From assembly GCA_023053545.1 (NCBI GenBank), contig JAKZAN010000001.1, forward strand, positions 11,982,024 to 12,046,023: a DNA stretch of 64,000 bases, written 5' to 3'. Made by a program: the position numbers and the translations under genes. Below the pieces are notes generated by a model. The model had not been told where the DNA came from. It saw only the letters and a program-made list of their open reading frames with translations, and did no database searches. How positions within the stretch are numbered: the stretch's first letter is position 1; the number at the start of each line of letters is the position of its first letter. Source of the DNA: Lepidurus packardi. Lineage: Eukaryota > Arthropoda > Branchiopoda > Notostraca > Triopsidae. Below, piece after piece: positions 24,144 to 36,361 of this stretch.

Positions 24144-24910
24144 GATTTATAAAGATTTTTTAAGGCGTTCCGGAATCAAAGCGTAAAGTTAACTTAAACT
24201 TAACCCAAAATAAACAAACATAAAAATCACACGGAATCCCACTTTGTTACTGTACACTATAAGGTAGTCGTGTCCTTCATGCTCAATCAAGATAATTGTT
24301 TTTTTTTGCTTCACAAGCCCAAACTCATTAACTCCCCAGAGTTAAGCAGAAACAGTTGTACCCTGTTGTGGGGATCCACCCACTTGGCCGTTAGTCCCTA
24401 ACGACGCAGAACAGCACCAGTTCAAAACTGAAGTATAACGAGAGCAAGAATGGTACTTACATCGCGACAACAGCGCTTGCACTTAAGGCGGACCTTTCAA
24501 CCGTTTCTTCGTTTTCGTTCACTGGTTCGCAATTCAACCGCGACTGACAGGATGACTGTGCGAGATTTGAAAATTCCCGCCACATCAACCGAACAACTTT
24601 ATTCACTATTCGTCGTTGTTTTTAGCTATAAATACATTCAATTAATACCCGACCACGAGATTAAGTTGTAGTTACACTTTTCTATTGACAATTCGTGTTG
24701 AAGACTCTGATTTGAATGAATGTGAGCCTTTTTTTTAAATACAAATGAAGTAAACTTGGAACTTTCCATAACACTAATACAATAAACGGCCTGTTCTGCA
24801 GCTGTGGAGTACTTTGACTAGGGAATTAACCACATCGAACAGAAGGAATTTAAATACCAGGATAATGAACTAATAGAATGTGTAAAGGCTTACCTAAATT
24901 CCCCCGTCTA
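24144..24910. other. Spacer between Cdc14 start and Drp1 end
   Basis: Both neighbours are on the minus strand, so this holds the Cdc14 promoter and the Drp1 3' untranslated region. A minus-strand AATAAA signal (TTTATT on plus) lies at 24598-24603, about 310 bases past the Drp1 stop. I recognise no other gene. Confidence 0.55.
24598..24603 (-). terminator. Candidate Drp1 polyadenylation signal
   Basis: AATAAA on the minus strand, about 310 nt past the Drp1 stop codon. It is the nearest exact hexamer I noticed. Confidence 0.4.
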
Positions 24911-27900
24911 TCACCAGACGTGCGTCTCGCGAATCTCGCTAATAATATGGCTCGCTTTCTGCAGAGTCTAGGAAGAAAAAAATGACCAAAATCATTCATA
25001 AAACCTTCTTAAAACTTCTTAAGACTTTCTATCTAAATTTTGTTACTTGAAGCATATTAGCTGCTTCCTTACGGCGTTGAGCAATATGCTCAGATTCTTC
25101 TAACAAACTATCAATTTGCTCCGTACGGTACAAACGCGACACCAGTTCGGATTGCAACTGATCTTTCACGTGATTCACCATGAAATGCATGATGGCTTTG
25201 GGGACCGAGTCTTGTATCGATTTCCTTACGATGTAAAAGTACGTTTTAATTAAGCGTTCTATAATCAAATGAAATGAACCACTAATCAAATCGTGTTTTA
25301 ATGAAATTATTAAGTTACCAATAATCTGACAGTCGCGTTGCTCTCTATCCGTCAATTTTCGCCCAGCTTGAGTGGTGGGTACTTCTGGTAATAAGTTAAC
25401 TGGCTTCTGAGGACTAAAAGGGTTCTTATCAACCGCCGAACGTGCCGGCGAGTTATTACTAGATGGAGCAGCACTCAAGTTTTTGCCCGCAGGCAATAGA
25501 TTACTTAACCACGTTCCTGCGTTGATTGTCTGCTCGGTAACTTGCTGAACCATCTGATTCTAGATTCCCGGGTACCCAATCAAAGATCCAACGTTTGACT
25601 ACCAAAATAACAAGATAAAACTACAATTTTACTTGCAATTCCTGCACTTGGAGCCCTTCTTCAACTTCCCCATTGGTAATTTGCGCCTGTGTAGAACTGA
25701 AAGCGACCGTATGACGTTTATTCTTAACAGGAGCCACTTTGGGCGGATCTTCCAGCCAAAGTGAAGATCCTAACCCAGCTTCCTTGTTGAAATCAGGATG
25801 TTTGGTGTTGATGTAAGCTAATTCGATGGCCACCAAGTTCTCTACCATGACATTGGTCGGCGGTAAGCGACGCCGCAATAACGACGTCACCACGTCCACT
25901 ACCTTTTCATGCAGCTTGGGAAAACGCAGCATTTCTTGCTGCACTTCAACCCCACAGTGTTGGATGATACGTTGCAGCTCTTCATGAACGAGTTCCACGC
26001 AACGCAACGAAGGTTCTTCCAAGCGACGAATCTGCCGCTTCACTAACAACTCGAAAGAAACCTTAAAGAAAGTACGAAACACAATTAAATTCAATACGAA
26101 AGTGAGATTAAGCTCAAATAAGGCTAAAACTAAGAGGATTAGGTACTTCAGGGACAAATAAGGCCGGTCGAGGACCAGTTGCATTGCGAATTGCAGTCAA
26201 AATCTCTAAAGTTGACAAGCCAGTCAGGGGATGAATGGAATCTAGCGTTCTGCCAAACGTCTCGTGAAAAATGTAGCAAATTCGAGCTCCACCACACCTA
26301 AATGCGAATAAAAATACGAATAATTACAAACAAAATACGAATAAATTCAAATTAAATCGCGGACGGCAAAAAATAAATGAAATAAATTACAATTCCGTGG
26401 TTTCGATATTGCGAGCAGTTCCTTCGATGGTTGCACAATACGACGATGCGAATTTGGTGACAATTTGCAACAACGTATGGCTCTTGTCTGCTACTTCGTC
26501 TCCGTAAGATTGAAGCAAAGTTTGGAATTGCGAGATCATAACATTCACTCGAGTCTATACGTAAACTTGAACGTTACAAAGCTTGAATACTCCAAAATTT
26601 GGACTAAAAAAAGTTCAGTTACTTTTAATTCTGGCAAACAATCGCGTATGTGGTGCATCAATAGCCGATTTAAAGTCTTGGCTAAGAAAGGGGTCCCATT
26701 GCGATTAGCTAGAGTGGGATACCTTCGTTGTAGAAAGACAGCTTCATCTTTGAGCGCTTCTTCTATTGGCTAAACAAAGGGAAAACGCAAGTTTACGAAA
26801 TTAAATCTACGTAAATCATTGCTGGATGCTAATTTAAGTGGAAACTAACGTAATTAGTGCAGTTATTAGCGTACTTAAAGTACCTTATTGTTTAAGATAT
26901 CTTGCTGGGAACGATTTACGACTCCAATAATGCCCAGTTTAACAGGAATGACTCTGCCACACAGAATATCAACAGCATCCGTACCTAAGAAAAATTTAAA
27001 TAATATTCAATCAATTTTGTATTTCTGAGTTAAATTAACCTGCGTCCATCAAATCGAGCTTGGTAACAACCGCCAAAGTACGTCTGCCATCAGGATCGAC
27101 GTCTCGGGCGATCTTCAAAGCTTCTGACGTGGCCAGATCAGTATTGGCAGACGTTACAGCTAAGATTATGCTATTCGGATTGACGATATATCGAACCAGC
27201 ATCTCGTAAATCTGTTTTTCAATATCTTCAGGTTGATCTCCCACTGGAACCTTCAAAATTCGTTTAAATTAAGCTACTAACATCAGAATTCGTAATTTGT
27301 GTGTATTTTTTTACTTTTGTAACGCCTGGTAAGTCTATGAGGGTCAAGTTGACCACACGAGACGAGTATATTTTAAGATTAATGGGAACAGACGAAATTC
27401 CTCGATTAGGTCCAGCAGTTCGTTCCGTTTCGGCTTCGATTTCCTGACGAATTTCATTAAAGTCCGTGAAAACCTTGTCCAAATGTAAGAACTTGGCCCA
27501 TTCTTCCAAATTCAGTGTACCTTAACAAGAGAACCCATTAATTCGAAGGCCATACATAAAAATGAGTTGTTGCTCTTTACCATTATCTGCGGAACGGTGT
27601 TCGGAATCGCCTTTGGGGCAGTACACGAGTTGCAAAACCAAAGGCCGTCTTGTGACTACGCCGACACCTCTGGGTAGAAAGGATTTTCCCACTAAGTTTT
27701 CAAGCACCGAACTTTTCCCGGAGCTCTGTAAAACAAACAGTAAACAAGGGTTCTAATTACACGTTTTCATAATTCGTTTATCATCCCAGGTCCAAGAGTA
27801 AATTAGAAAGAACACTTTATTAATGCAACTGTAGGGAACATCTAAAGTTAAGTAAAATAATTTTTCGTTTAAAGACCAATTTAAAGTACCGGTAATTATT

Positions 27901-28065
27901 TTTGCTATTAAGTATAGCTTTGTTAGGAATTAACCAAAAGGCAAAAGCATTTCTTATTCTTACTTGTGTTCCAACTACGACAATTTGAGGAAGCTGGATA
28001 GCATCGGCTCCCACGGTGTTAAACACATCTTGTAGTCTATTTACAACTGGAATTAATTGCTCCAT
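24911..28065 (-). CDS. Drp1: Dynamin-1-like protein, mitochondrial fission GTPase
   Basis: Cytosolic dynamin-family GTPase that is recruited to mitochondria and peroxisomes and constricts them. Exons in coding order: 28065-27964, 27725-27581, 27520-27315, 27250-27040, 26984-26884, 26769-26623, 26554-26391, 26297-26147, 26061-25633, 25559-25319, 25258-25047, 24967-24911; total 721 aa, close to the family's usual length. GTPase motifs: P-loop GTQSSGKSS (residues 32-40), DLPG (145-148), TKLD (214-217), NRSQ (245-248). The middle domain carries [18 protein letters not shown] short Ser-rich B insert is followed by the GTPase effector domain ([13 protein letters not shown]) and the end IRETHVW. The CDK-site equivalent is kept (FSPQK, Ser601), while the PKA-site equivalent reads [10 protein letters not shown], so Thr622 replaces the usual Ser. 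Intron 10 is only 60 bp and stays in frame, so a naive translation reads through it. Confidence 0.95.
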
Positions 28066-28891
28066 TTATTTAACTAGGAGAATATAGCGATACAAACACC
28101 AGTTCATAGCATGCACTGCACGTAAAAACAAAGAGAACTCTGAGAAGGCTGGACCGTGGTGGTCGAGGAAAGGGAAAGCCAATGTGGTTTCAGTTCAGCG
28201 TTACTCACCCTACTGCTGCGCCATTGGTGTCCAATGATGGCACTTCATGCTTCAGAAAAGCAACAACCAATGGTTATGCATCGAATTGAGTAACTAACGA
28301 GCCGCCACTTTCGAATTTGCGTTCAATTTCAAGAGAAATCAGAGGGAAAAGCCTGATTTTTGTATTTTTTTTAGCAAAGAACCTCTGGAATATACACTAA
28401 AACGTAGGCCAACTAATTTTTAGTTAAAGGAAGGAATCACAAAGATCTTTCCCTAAGTAAAAAGTACAATTAACTTAAAGCCAATATAACGTGCACACAA
28501 GTTCAATGGAAACGACATATTCAAAACAAATCTGCCAAACTGAATGGAATGCAGTCATTTCAACTACCACATCAAGGCTCTTTTCTCTTCCCTTTATGTA
28601 AACCGGGATCTCAAACTGAAAATTGCGTTATAGGCGTCAAACTCAAACCAAATTCATTCTTATTTACTCTTTAAAGAACTTTAAAAGAAAAAACTTCACG
28701 TTAACGAAACTTCAAACTCCAGACAAACTTTAGATAAGTTAAGAATGAGTAAAGGCTAGCAATGTTGAAACGATGGAACTCAACGATCGAACGGAAAGCA
28801 ATAAAAATAGAAACAACATAAAAACGTACAATAAAATAGGAAAATGCCAAAGAAATACAAGGCACTCCAAACTTGCGTTAAAAAAAAAAAC
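28066..28891. other. Spacer between Drp1 start and the RNA-binding gene end
   Basis: Contains the Drp1 promoter and the 3' untranslated region of the next minus-strand gene. The part at 28130-28320 is less AT-rich and is the likeliest Drp1 promoter. No gene recognised. Confidence 0.5.
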
Positions 28892-31800
28892 TTAGTAAAT
28901 CCGATTCGTAGGTAATCCTGCTAATCCCATCGTAGGATTCTCGTAAAACCCATGCTCCATCACTAAGAACAAACAAGAATTAAAAATTAAATCATTCCCA
29001 AATCAGAATTATGAAAAGAGCGCTTAAAAATTCACTTCTTGACTCGATAAACATGGGCTGCGCCAAACCCAGCTGGGTGAATTGGTTCGTCATAGCATAG
29101 TAATCGCGGGATGCTGACGAGCTATGCATATTAGCAGTCTGAAGTGGCAAAGGACGTGCCAATGGAAGAGACGCCACGGAATGCACAGTATCATCCGATC
29201 CCTCTGCGGAAACAGTCGGACTAGGACGCGGAGACGCAATTGAAGAGTCAGATCCAATGGGTGTTAGTGCTAAAATGGGATCAAAATTTGTTTCACAAAA
29301 ATGAGGAAAATTTTAAAAGAAAAATCTTTATCTTTTACCTTCCGATGTAAACCCTAATTGCATCAGAGCGTATTCGGCAGCAATAACTTTGGCTTCGTTG
29401 GGCGTGTCAGCAAAGGTACGCGGTTGGAGTACAAACGGTGGCCCCTGCGTAGGGATAATAATCTAAACAAAAAAAATTAAATTAAGATAAATAACAAATT
29501 ACCGAACTTATAACGATTATTAACAAGTGAACCATTTTTATTTATCCAAAACATCAATTCTTATTGCTATTTAGAAGCTAATAAAACAATATGCCAAACA
29601 GTAATCACTACACGGAAATATAATAACAATAAAGATAATACTGTTAAAAAACTGAAAAAAGTGTATAAAATAACAAACATAACAGCTTTATTAAAGAATG
29701 TAAAATAAATGCGCCCAACGTGGGGCTCGAACCCACGACCCTGAGATTAAGAGTCTCATGCTCTACCGACTGAGCTAGCCGGGCTTACTACTTTTCTTTC
29801 TACCTTGTATACATAGAGGCGTCCCTTTTCTTCTTGCTCGTTTGGAGGTTGGGCTAAGTTGGACAGAAGTTGGTATTCGGGATCTCCAAAGCCATATTGC
29901 CGGCAAATATCAACCAACATCTGGAAAAAAAGAAGGAAAAACTCTTTCGTTTTTAGTACAGTCGTCCAGAGCTGCGGATATTGCAACAGAGAAGGAAGAC
30001 GAAAACGCCCAACTGGTGATACGAAAACAAACAGATAAGGTAATCAAATGATAAAGCACCCAGGTAAAAAAACAGAAACCAAACACGGAAAAACGTTTTG
30101 ATTTCCGAGAATTTTGCAAAGCTTCGCCTAAAGGACATTGAAACTATGCTACAGCAACTGGCTGGACTGCAACAATGAAATACCTGTCGAGTCCGCTCGA
30201 ACTTTCTCGAAAACTCCAACAATACGATAAAAAGCAATTAAATAACTTAAACGAGAAACTTTTCAAAGACGCAACAATGAAAACACGCTTGGACAGACCC
30301 CTAAGCGACCGCGTAACTGAAAAGTTACGACAAATAAAAATATAAGAATAAAAAACGTAAAAAAAGGTTAAAAGAAAACCTGAGGAGCATGCTTGTTAGG
30401 CGTCGGAAGTAACGGGTACCGGTAACTGGGTCCGTATGGATTTATGACTGGACTTAAGGCTAAGGGCATTCCCATTAGACTAACTAAGGTTGTTGGATTC
30501 ATATTGTAGCGTCGAATCTAAAACGACCAAACATGCAAAAAAGGTTGTTTCTCGAAACGCTTTTTCCACCAACTCTTCACTAAATATCACCCTTAATCTT
30601 AACAAAAAGTAAAGAGAAAAGAGCTCACGTCATGACCACGACGCACATTGCCTTGGGCTATGAGATCTAATGTACGGCCTCCTCGAATCCCAGCTGCTCC
30701 GCGACCACGCCCTCTAATGCTTCGTACCAACACACTGTGAATATGAACGAATTAAATATTAGTTGAAGGTACCTGACATTTCATGGAAATAACTAAATGT
30801 TAGTGAAAAGCAATTAAAATTTAGTTAAAAAGTAATGAAACTATTATTTATGTTTTTATTTGTTTTACTTTGGAGATAAGATGCCGTAGCTGTATTCAAA
30901 ACCACTGGCGCGCGTGAAAGGCGGAGAAGGGGCGGTAAAAGATGCCAAGGAAGTACTGGACATCCCAACCCTCGCATCACAGGACACAGCTTTGGCTAAC
31001 TGCTTCTGAAGCTTGTATTGCTTCTTATCCACCGGCTTGGCCCATGTCACATCCACGACGGATCCATCAATCTCGGTTCCTATGCGAAAATAATTTTTTT
31101 TAAAAAAAAAGCTTCTTCATCTTCTTCGACATATTCCCTTATTTATAACTGTAAAAATAAAACATACATCAATAAAAAATATACAAAACAAATTCGAGCA
31201 ATCCAATTTTCTTGGCTAACTTGTCACTTCGCTTTTTGCAATGCATTTGAATAAAACTAAATTTTAGAAAAAAAAAACTAATTTCAAAATTAATTAGTAA
31301 CCCTGATTTCCACTCATTAACAATAGGAACCTCTAGATAGTCTTGTGCAGTTCCCTATTTAACATAAGGTTAAAAAATAAAACAAAAAAATTTAATAAAA
31401 ATCACCAATAAAATTTAATAAAACTCTTAATGAAATTTAGTTTAAAAAAAAATATAAGAAAATTTTGCAAATTTAAAGAAAGTTCAGGAACTACATTGAG
31501 CAAGCCCCGCCTACAAAGAAATTTACACAGAAAGTGCGAAATTAAAAAACCAACTCACCATGCAAAGCTTCTTTGGCCATTTGAGCTTGAACTCGACTAG
31601 CAAAATGAACAAATGCAAAATCCCGAAGTTTCTTCACTTTCTCCACTCCATGCTCAGAAGCTTCATTGAAAATCTCACATAAATGCTCCTCGCTGGTTGT
31701 TATGAGCAAATTACGCACATATAACACAGTCACCTGCTCCCAAAAGAAAAGAAAAATTAATTAATAAACCGGAAAAAACCCAAAAAACTAGAAAATTAAT

Positions 31801-32884
31801 TAAATTTGCTAACTTAATAATCAAACAGAACTAATTCACAAGTTAATTAATTCATAAAAATCTAATTAATTAACTAACGACTTACGAGCACCGATTCATG
31901 CATTAAGAGCAATCAATTAATAAATTAATGAAAAAATAAATCTAAAAAAAATAATTAAATAAAAGTATATTTTATAAAGAAATATATTAAACATTCCATT
32001 ATTCTAAAACTTATTAAACAAGAAAATTTAATCAAAAGTGAATTTTTTTTTTACCTTCGACATGGTGACGTCATCGACATCAGGCTCTGGTTCGGCCCAA
32101 TCTACTGCCACTTCTTGTCCCCACAATAGCACCTTCCCTGGTATTAGCTTCCGTCGTGCCATGGCTGCAGCTCTATGACTATCGTATTCCACAAAGGCAA
32201 ACCCGCGGTTCCGGTTCTTATCCGATACCGATGAGTACAAGATGACGTTAACGACGCCTTCGGTCACTTTTTGCATTTCCTCCATAATCTCTTCCCGGGT
32301 TTTGCATTTGGGAATGCCGCCCACAAACAACCTGCAGTTATCCACCGACTTAACCACGCCCAGATAGCGATGGCGCCGGATTTCGTAGTTATTCAACTCT
32401 TGAATGGCTCTTTGCGCGTCTTCCGAGCTCGTGTACATGACGAAGCCATAACCTCGATTGGATCCGCTGAAATCCATCATCAGCCGCATTTCGTAGATCG
32501 GCCCAATCCGCTCGAACACCGGTACCAATTCATCTTCGAACAAGTCGCGCGGAATCTTCCCAATAAATATTTCACAACCTAAAACAAATTAAATCCTTAA
32601 AAAACATCCAAATATCTCCCGTTTGCTTAATTAAGACGATCCTTAAATAAACATAAAAATTCAAATCTTTTAAATTTAATTTTCTTGGAAAAGTGAAAAA
32701 AAGCTTTTTCTTTTTTTGGTGAGTGAAATTCTTTACCTTTAGGTGGGGAGGGGCCTATCCAATCAGGTGGGGGCCCCCCGTATTTTCGTTGTCCGTTTTC
32801 TTGGATTATACTAAAGCCAGTGCGGTTTATTAGAGCTAACAGAACTTCTTCTTTGATTTGTCTGGGATCTCCTTCTTGTGCCAT
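28892..32884 (-). CDS. RRM protein of the A1CF/RBM46/RBM47 family
   Basis: RNA-binding protein related to APOBEC1 complementation factor, RBM46 and RBM47, which act in mRNA editing, splicing or stability. Exons in coding order: 32884-32737, 32578-32055, 31733-31559, 31079-30869, 30734-30629, 30517-30380, 29920-29804, 29462-29339, 29269-29036, 28962-28892; total 615 aa, near the family length of about 590. RRM1 starts at CEIFIGKIP (about residue 51) with [11 protein letters not shown]2 starts at CRLFVGGIP with [11 protein letters not shown]3 starts at [10 protein letters not shown] (about 225) with DFAFVHF. An Arg-Gly patch ([14 protein letters not shown]) lies at about 357-370. A double-stranded-RNA-binding-like domain follows, about 435-514 ([14 protein letters not shown] to [15 protein letters not shown]), as in A1CF and RBM46. 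The start at MAQEGDP is chosen over an upstream in-frame ATG at 32917 because homologues begin near it. Intron 7 contains a tRNA gene. The exact paralogue cannot be named from sequence. Confidence 0.9.
29712..29784 (-). tRNA. tRNA-Lys (CTT anticodon)
   Basis: The minus strand gives a 73-nt cloverleaf: acceptor GCCCGGC pairing with GTTGGGC, D-arm with A box TAGCTCAGTCGG, anticodon stem GAGAC/GTCTC-type with loop CTCTTAA and anticodon CTT, T-arm with B box GGTTCGAGCCC, and discriminator G. A TTTT terminator follows about ten bases downstream. There is no intron. It lies inside intron 7 of the RRM gene on the same strand; its first base is only about 19 nt past the splice donor. Confidence 0.97.
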
Positions 32885-33987
32885 GGTATCACAATGCAAC
32901 CTAAGCCTACAATACACGGAAACAAAAAAAAAAAATCAAAGACTCGCTGGGTGTTGTTTTCTGGGGAGGGAGAAAGTCGTGAAGTGTTGGAGGATGTCTA
33001 ACTGACTGGTGATTTACGATGTTCCAGTAACAAAATGCAAACAAAGTTTGGAAAAGCCGCAAGGAAAGTTAAGGTTTCGAGAATCGAAAGAGGAAGATTT
33101 CAACCGTCCGTTGAGCAGCGTAGAGCGAAAGATTCGGAATAATGGGTTTACAGCCGGGCACGGGAGGGGTGAAAAAAACGAGTGAGGGAGCGAAGTTTGC
33201 AGCGAAGAAAACGTCGTCGAGTACTGAGGATAAGGAGGATAAGGCGAAAAATGATAAGGAGAGGTTGGTCTAGATAAGGTTTTTCTAACTTTGGGGTTTA
33301 GTCTTTTACGTTTTTGCAGCGCAACAGCCTTAAATACGTGTTAAAACATGTTAAAAATCGGTGCTCCTTGTTACATTTTTGGGAGGAATTTGAAATAAGT
33401 TCTAGCCTTGTAGGAGTTCAAAAGACGAGTTGAGTTGCATGTTAATTAAAGGGTTGAATTAAAGATAAACTTACCTTGGGTTGGAGTTTGATGAAATTAT
33501 CCGTTTTTTGAGGTTAAACTCGCTGGTTGTGTTTTGTTTTAAGTTTTTATAGAGAAACAAATGGAGGAAGGTGTTAATTTTTAAAAAGGAACGCTTGGTT
33601 TGATCCCGAAGTAAAGGCACAATCTACGAGTAAAGGCTTTATTTTGCAAGAGGGTTTAAAGTCACTGATGTGAAAGTTTAAATAAAAGATGAGAAGGAAT
33701 TGCACTTTGGTGAACGCAGCGAAGCGGAACTATACTAAGCTAAACGATGATTCGAACTTGTTTTGGCGTCTCCCGTGTCAACGGCGGCCGGTGCGGCACG
33801 ATAACTTCCACCGAACTCGTCCCACTAGCAAAGCAAAACTAAGGAGAGACAGAGTCCGGCTTCGAAGGAGAGGTTATGTATCCTGCCGCTACGGGACCCA
33901 AAGTAAACTTGAAATGAAAGCTTCAGTACCAACAGCTGCGAGCGCTGTTGTCATTTGTAGCGTTTATTTTCACGCACTAAATAAAAC
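32885..33987. other. Promoter-side region of the RRM gene, possible small ORF
   Basis: Upstream of the RRM gene and left of the hAT insertion. The stretch 33050-33250 is less AT-rich. It contains a 43-codon open frame on the plus strand (33142-33273) treated separately. A longer plus frame at 33689-33994 has no recognisable family and runs into the transposon target site; I do not call it. Confidence 0.45.
33142..33273 (+). CDS. Possible small Lys/Glu-rich ORF or first exon
   Basis: ATG-initiated frame of 43 codons, rich in Lys, Ser, Glu and Asp (GGVKKTSEGAK, TEDKEDKAKNDK), diverging from the RRM gene start at 32884. A GT donor after GAGAG (33263) and a TTTTTGCAG acceptor (33319) would splice it to a short second exon that stops at once, giving 48 aa. 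No family is recognised. It may be a real small protein, the first exon of a longer gene, or untranslated sequence. Confidence 0.2.
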   Translation: MGLQPGTGGVKKTSEGAKFAAKKTSSSTEDKEDKAKNDKERLV

Positions 33988-33995
33988 GATGTAGC

Positions 33996-36361
33996 CAGGG
34001 GCGTCGCGAGGGGGTTTCCATTGGGGGGGGGGGGGGGGGGGGTGGAGACCTTAGTTTTACCGACTGTAGTTGACGATTTTACCGACTGTATTATAGTATT
34101 TTCTATCAATTATTAAAGATTTAAACAGTTCTTATCGTAGTTATATCCTTTAATTTTACGAGATAAATTGAATAATCCTCGTTCTGCACATTCCGATTAA
34201 AAACAAACTTTCCTATTTTTCTTCGCTTTCCATCGCTCCAACAGGTCGCTTTGATCAATTTCGTCCGAAATGTCTTTTTTCAGACGCCAACAGAAGGAGG
34301 TTTTCCAGTCGTTCGTCACTCATGACTGAGCGGAGTGAGGTCTTGATGATTTTGAGCTTGCTAAATCCACGTTCTCCACTAGCTGTGGTAACGGGAATTG
34401 TACGAGCGACTAGGTAGGCTTTCCATACTAAGGGCAGGACTAGTTTCATTTTTTTGGCATTCTCAAACAATTTGGGGTACAAATCTAGTGAAATTTCACC
34501 ACCAAATTTCAAATTGCAGTCCGCTTTAAATAGCTCAATTTCTACACGCAAATCTTCGGCATTAAATAAACCACTGGGAAACAGCTTAACGAATTCCGAA
34601 CAGGCCTCGAGATCAAGAACTCGAAGAAGTTTAGTTACCGGGAGAATTATTGATCCCAATTCTTCGAGCGAGTCACGCATTTCATCAATAAGACACTGAA
34701 ATGGAAGAAAAACCTTTAAATCCGGTATTTCAACCGGGAATTCGGAGAAGTTTACCTCCAAAACTCGTTTGCTCTCAGCGAGGTAAAAGTCTCGAAAACC
34801 AGCAGGTTTCGATGACGAACTGACGGAGTCCTGACTTCGTCCCTAAATCTTGCTGGAGGGCGAATAAACCTGTGATGGTGGCGGAACTCGTACTCGGGAT
34901 CGTACGTTTCGTCATCTCCATCCAAAATCCTATTTATGTTTTGGGCATGGATTACTGCAGCCTCCACCTGTTCCTCAATAACAGAGTCGTCCATTCTCTC
35001 CAGTATAGCAATAGTTGCCGCAAACAAATCCTTCGCGCCAATTATATCCAACTTTTCTGCTTGCAGGCAAGTTGTCAATGAGCTTGTGACACTCATGACA
35101 TGCCGCATAAAACCGACAGTATAAATAAAATCCATCTTGGTAACGGCTTTAAGAAGCGCGTTAGCCCCTGTCCGTCGATTCCCGATCCAAGCTTCCCTCA
35201 CAAGAAATAAGATGAAGCAGCTTGACAGTTTCAGGAAGGGCGCTCCATGCAGCTACAAGAGAATCTTTCCGTGCAGTCCAGCGAGTCGTGGACAACTTTT
35301 TCAGCATGAGCTTCCCTTCTACTTCCTCCAGCGCATCTCTGTACAATTGAAAACGTTTCGTTCCTGATGTGGAAAACACGTACGATTGCTGCAATGTGCC
35401 GAACATGTTTCGCACGCTAGCTACCCGCTCGCACGCATGCTGCACAATGTTTTCCTCTCTGTGCGCTAAACAGCGGAAGTACGGAATGCACTTTTGCAGT
35501 AGGCGTGAAACGTGCGCCTGGGCACCGTTATTTTTCCCCGACATGCTATACGTAAAGTCATAAGATTGGAAGAGAATCTTCGCAACATCAAGACCCAAGC
35601 GTACTAGACAAGCCACTACGCAACGAGCAATCCCTTCCCCCGTCTTAGATTTGGCTTTGACAATGGCAAGGACCCTTTCGATTGGGTCGCTATTTCCTTG
35701 CACGTATCGAACGCCAAAAATAAGCTTTTCTTCGTGACTGACGTCTGGTGTTGTGTCCGCAAAAATTCCGTAACATTGTGCTTTATTGATTTCTTGCACG
35801 ATCTTGATCTTAACTTGCTCCGCGAGTACGCTAATGAACTCTTCAACCGATTCTCCACTCATATATGTTACTTTGTTAGCGCGGTCTCTCCTACTCTCTA
35901 TCCATCGACGAAGATCAGGACAATGACGCGACACCAGAAAAACTATCTGCATGAAGTTTCCGTTGTGTTCATTGCATGATGCTCCTCGGAAGGCAAGCTG
36001 TTGCCGCGCAAGTGTTTTGACGATATCCAACAGCATTCGAATTATCTGTTGGTTTTGTAACTTTTCTGCTTCTATCCTTATCAGCTGCGAGCTGTTTTCG
36101 CGTTGAAGTGGCGGGCCATTAGGGCAGTACGGTTTGTTGGGGTCGTTTTTTTTTTTAAAGGTACTGTAATGGACATTAACAATTGACCTCAGCAGGAGTA
36201 GCTTCTACGAGATTCACTTTATCTATTGTAGCATTTGCAAATTTTATTTTAATTTTCCGAATTTTACCGACGGCGACCCAAATTTTACCGAATCGACTTT
36301 TGGCCAATTATTGGGGGGGAGGGGGGGTGCACCCCCCAACCCTCCCCTCGCGATGCCCCTG
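33996..36361 (-). mobile_element. hAT-superfamily transposon with 8-bp target duplication
   Basis: The element is bounded by imperfect terminal inverted repeats: CAGGGGCGTCGCGAGGGG at the left and the inverted CAGGGGCATCGCGAGGGG at the right (17 of 18 match). The octamer GATGTAGC lies directly outside both ends (33988-33995 and 36362-36369), the 8-bp target duplication expected of hAT elements. G-rich subterminal sequence is present at both ends. The element is 2366 bp and carries a decayed transposase on the minus strand (34255-36036). The intact target duplication suggests a fairly recent insertion, while the frameshifts mean this copy is not autonomous. Confidence 0.92.
34255..36036 (-). 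pseudogene. hAT transposase remnant (DUF4371/ZMYM1-like)
   Basis: Three minus-strand open frames continue one protein in different phases: 36036-35161, 35201-34752 and 34761-34255. Typical signatures are ILLDIVKTLARQ-like LLDIVKTLARQQLAFRG, FADTTPDVSH with the first catalytic Asp, SMSGKNNGAQAHVSRLL, STTRWTARKDSL, and the C-terminal hAT dimerisation block ASGERGFSKLKIIKTSLRS. The first break falls in a GGGG run near 35166, where one missing base shifts the frame; the second lies near 34790. The N-terminal BED/TTF zinc-finger region found in full-length relatives is missing. It is therefore a broken copy. Confidence 0.85.

Noticed and set aside
24310-24430. Segment with GTTAAGCAG and CCACTTGG resembling part of 5S rRNA
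   Set aside because: Only two short words match; no full-length 5S or internal promoter pattern could be traced.
33689-33994. 101-codon plus-strand frame left of the hAT element
   Set aside because: No family signature; its end is set by the transposon target site; Arg/Thr-rich composition fits chance.
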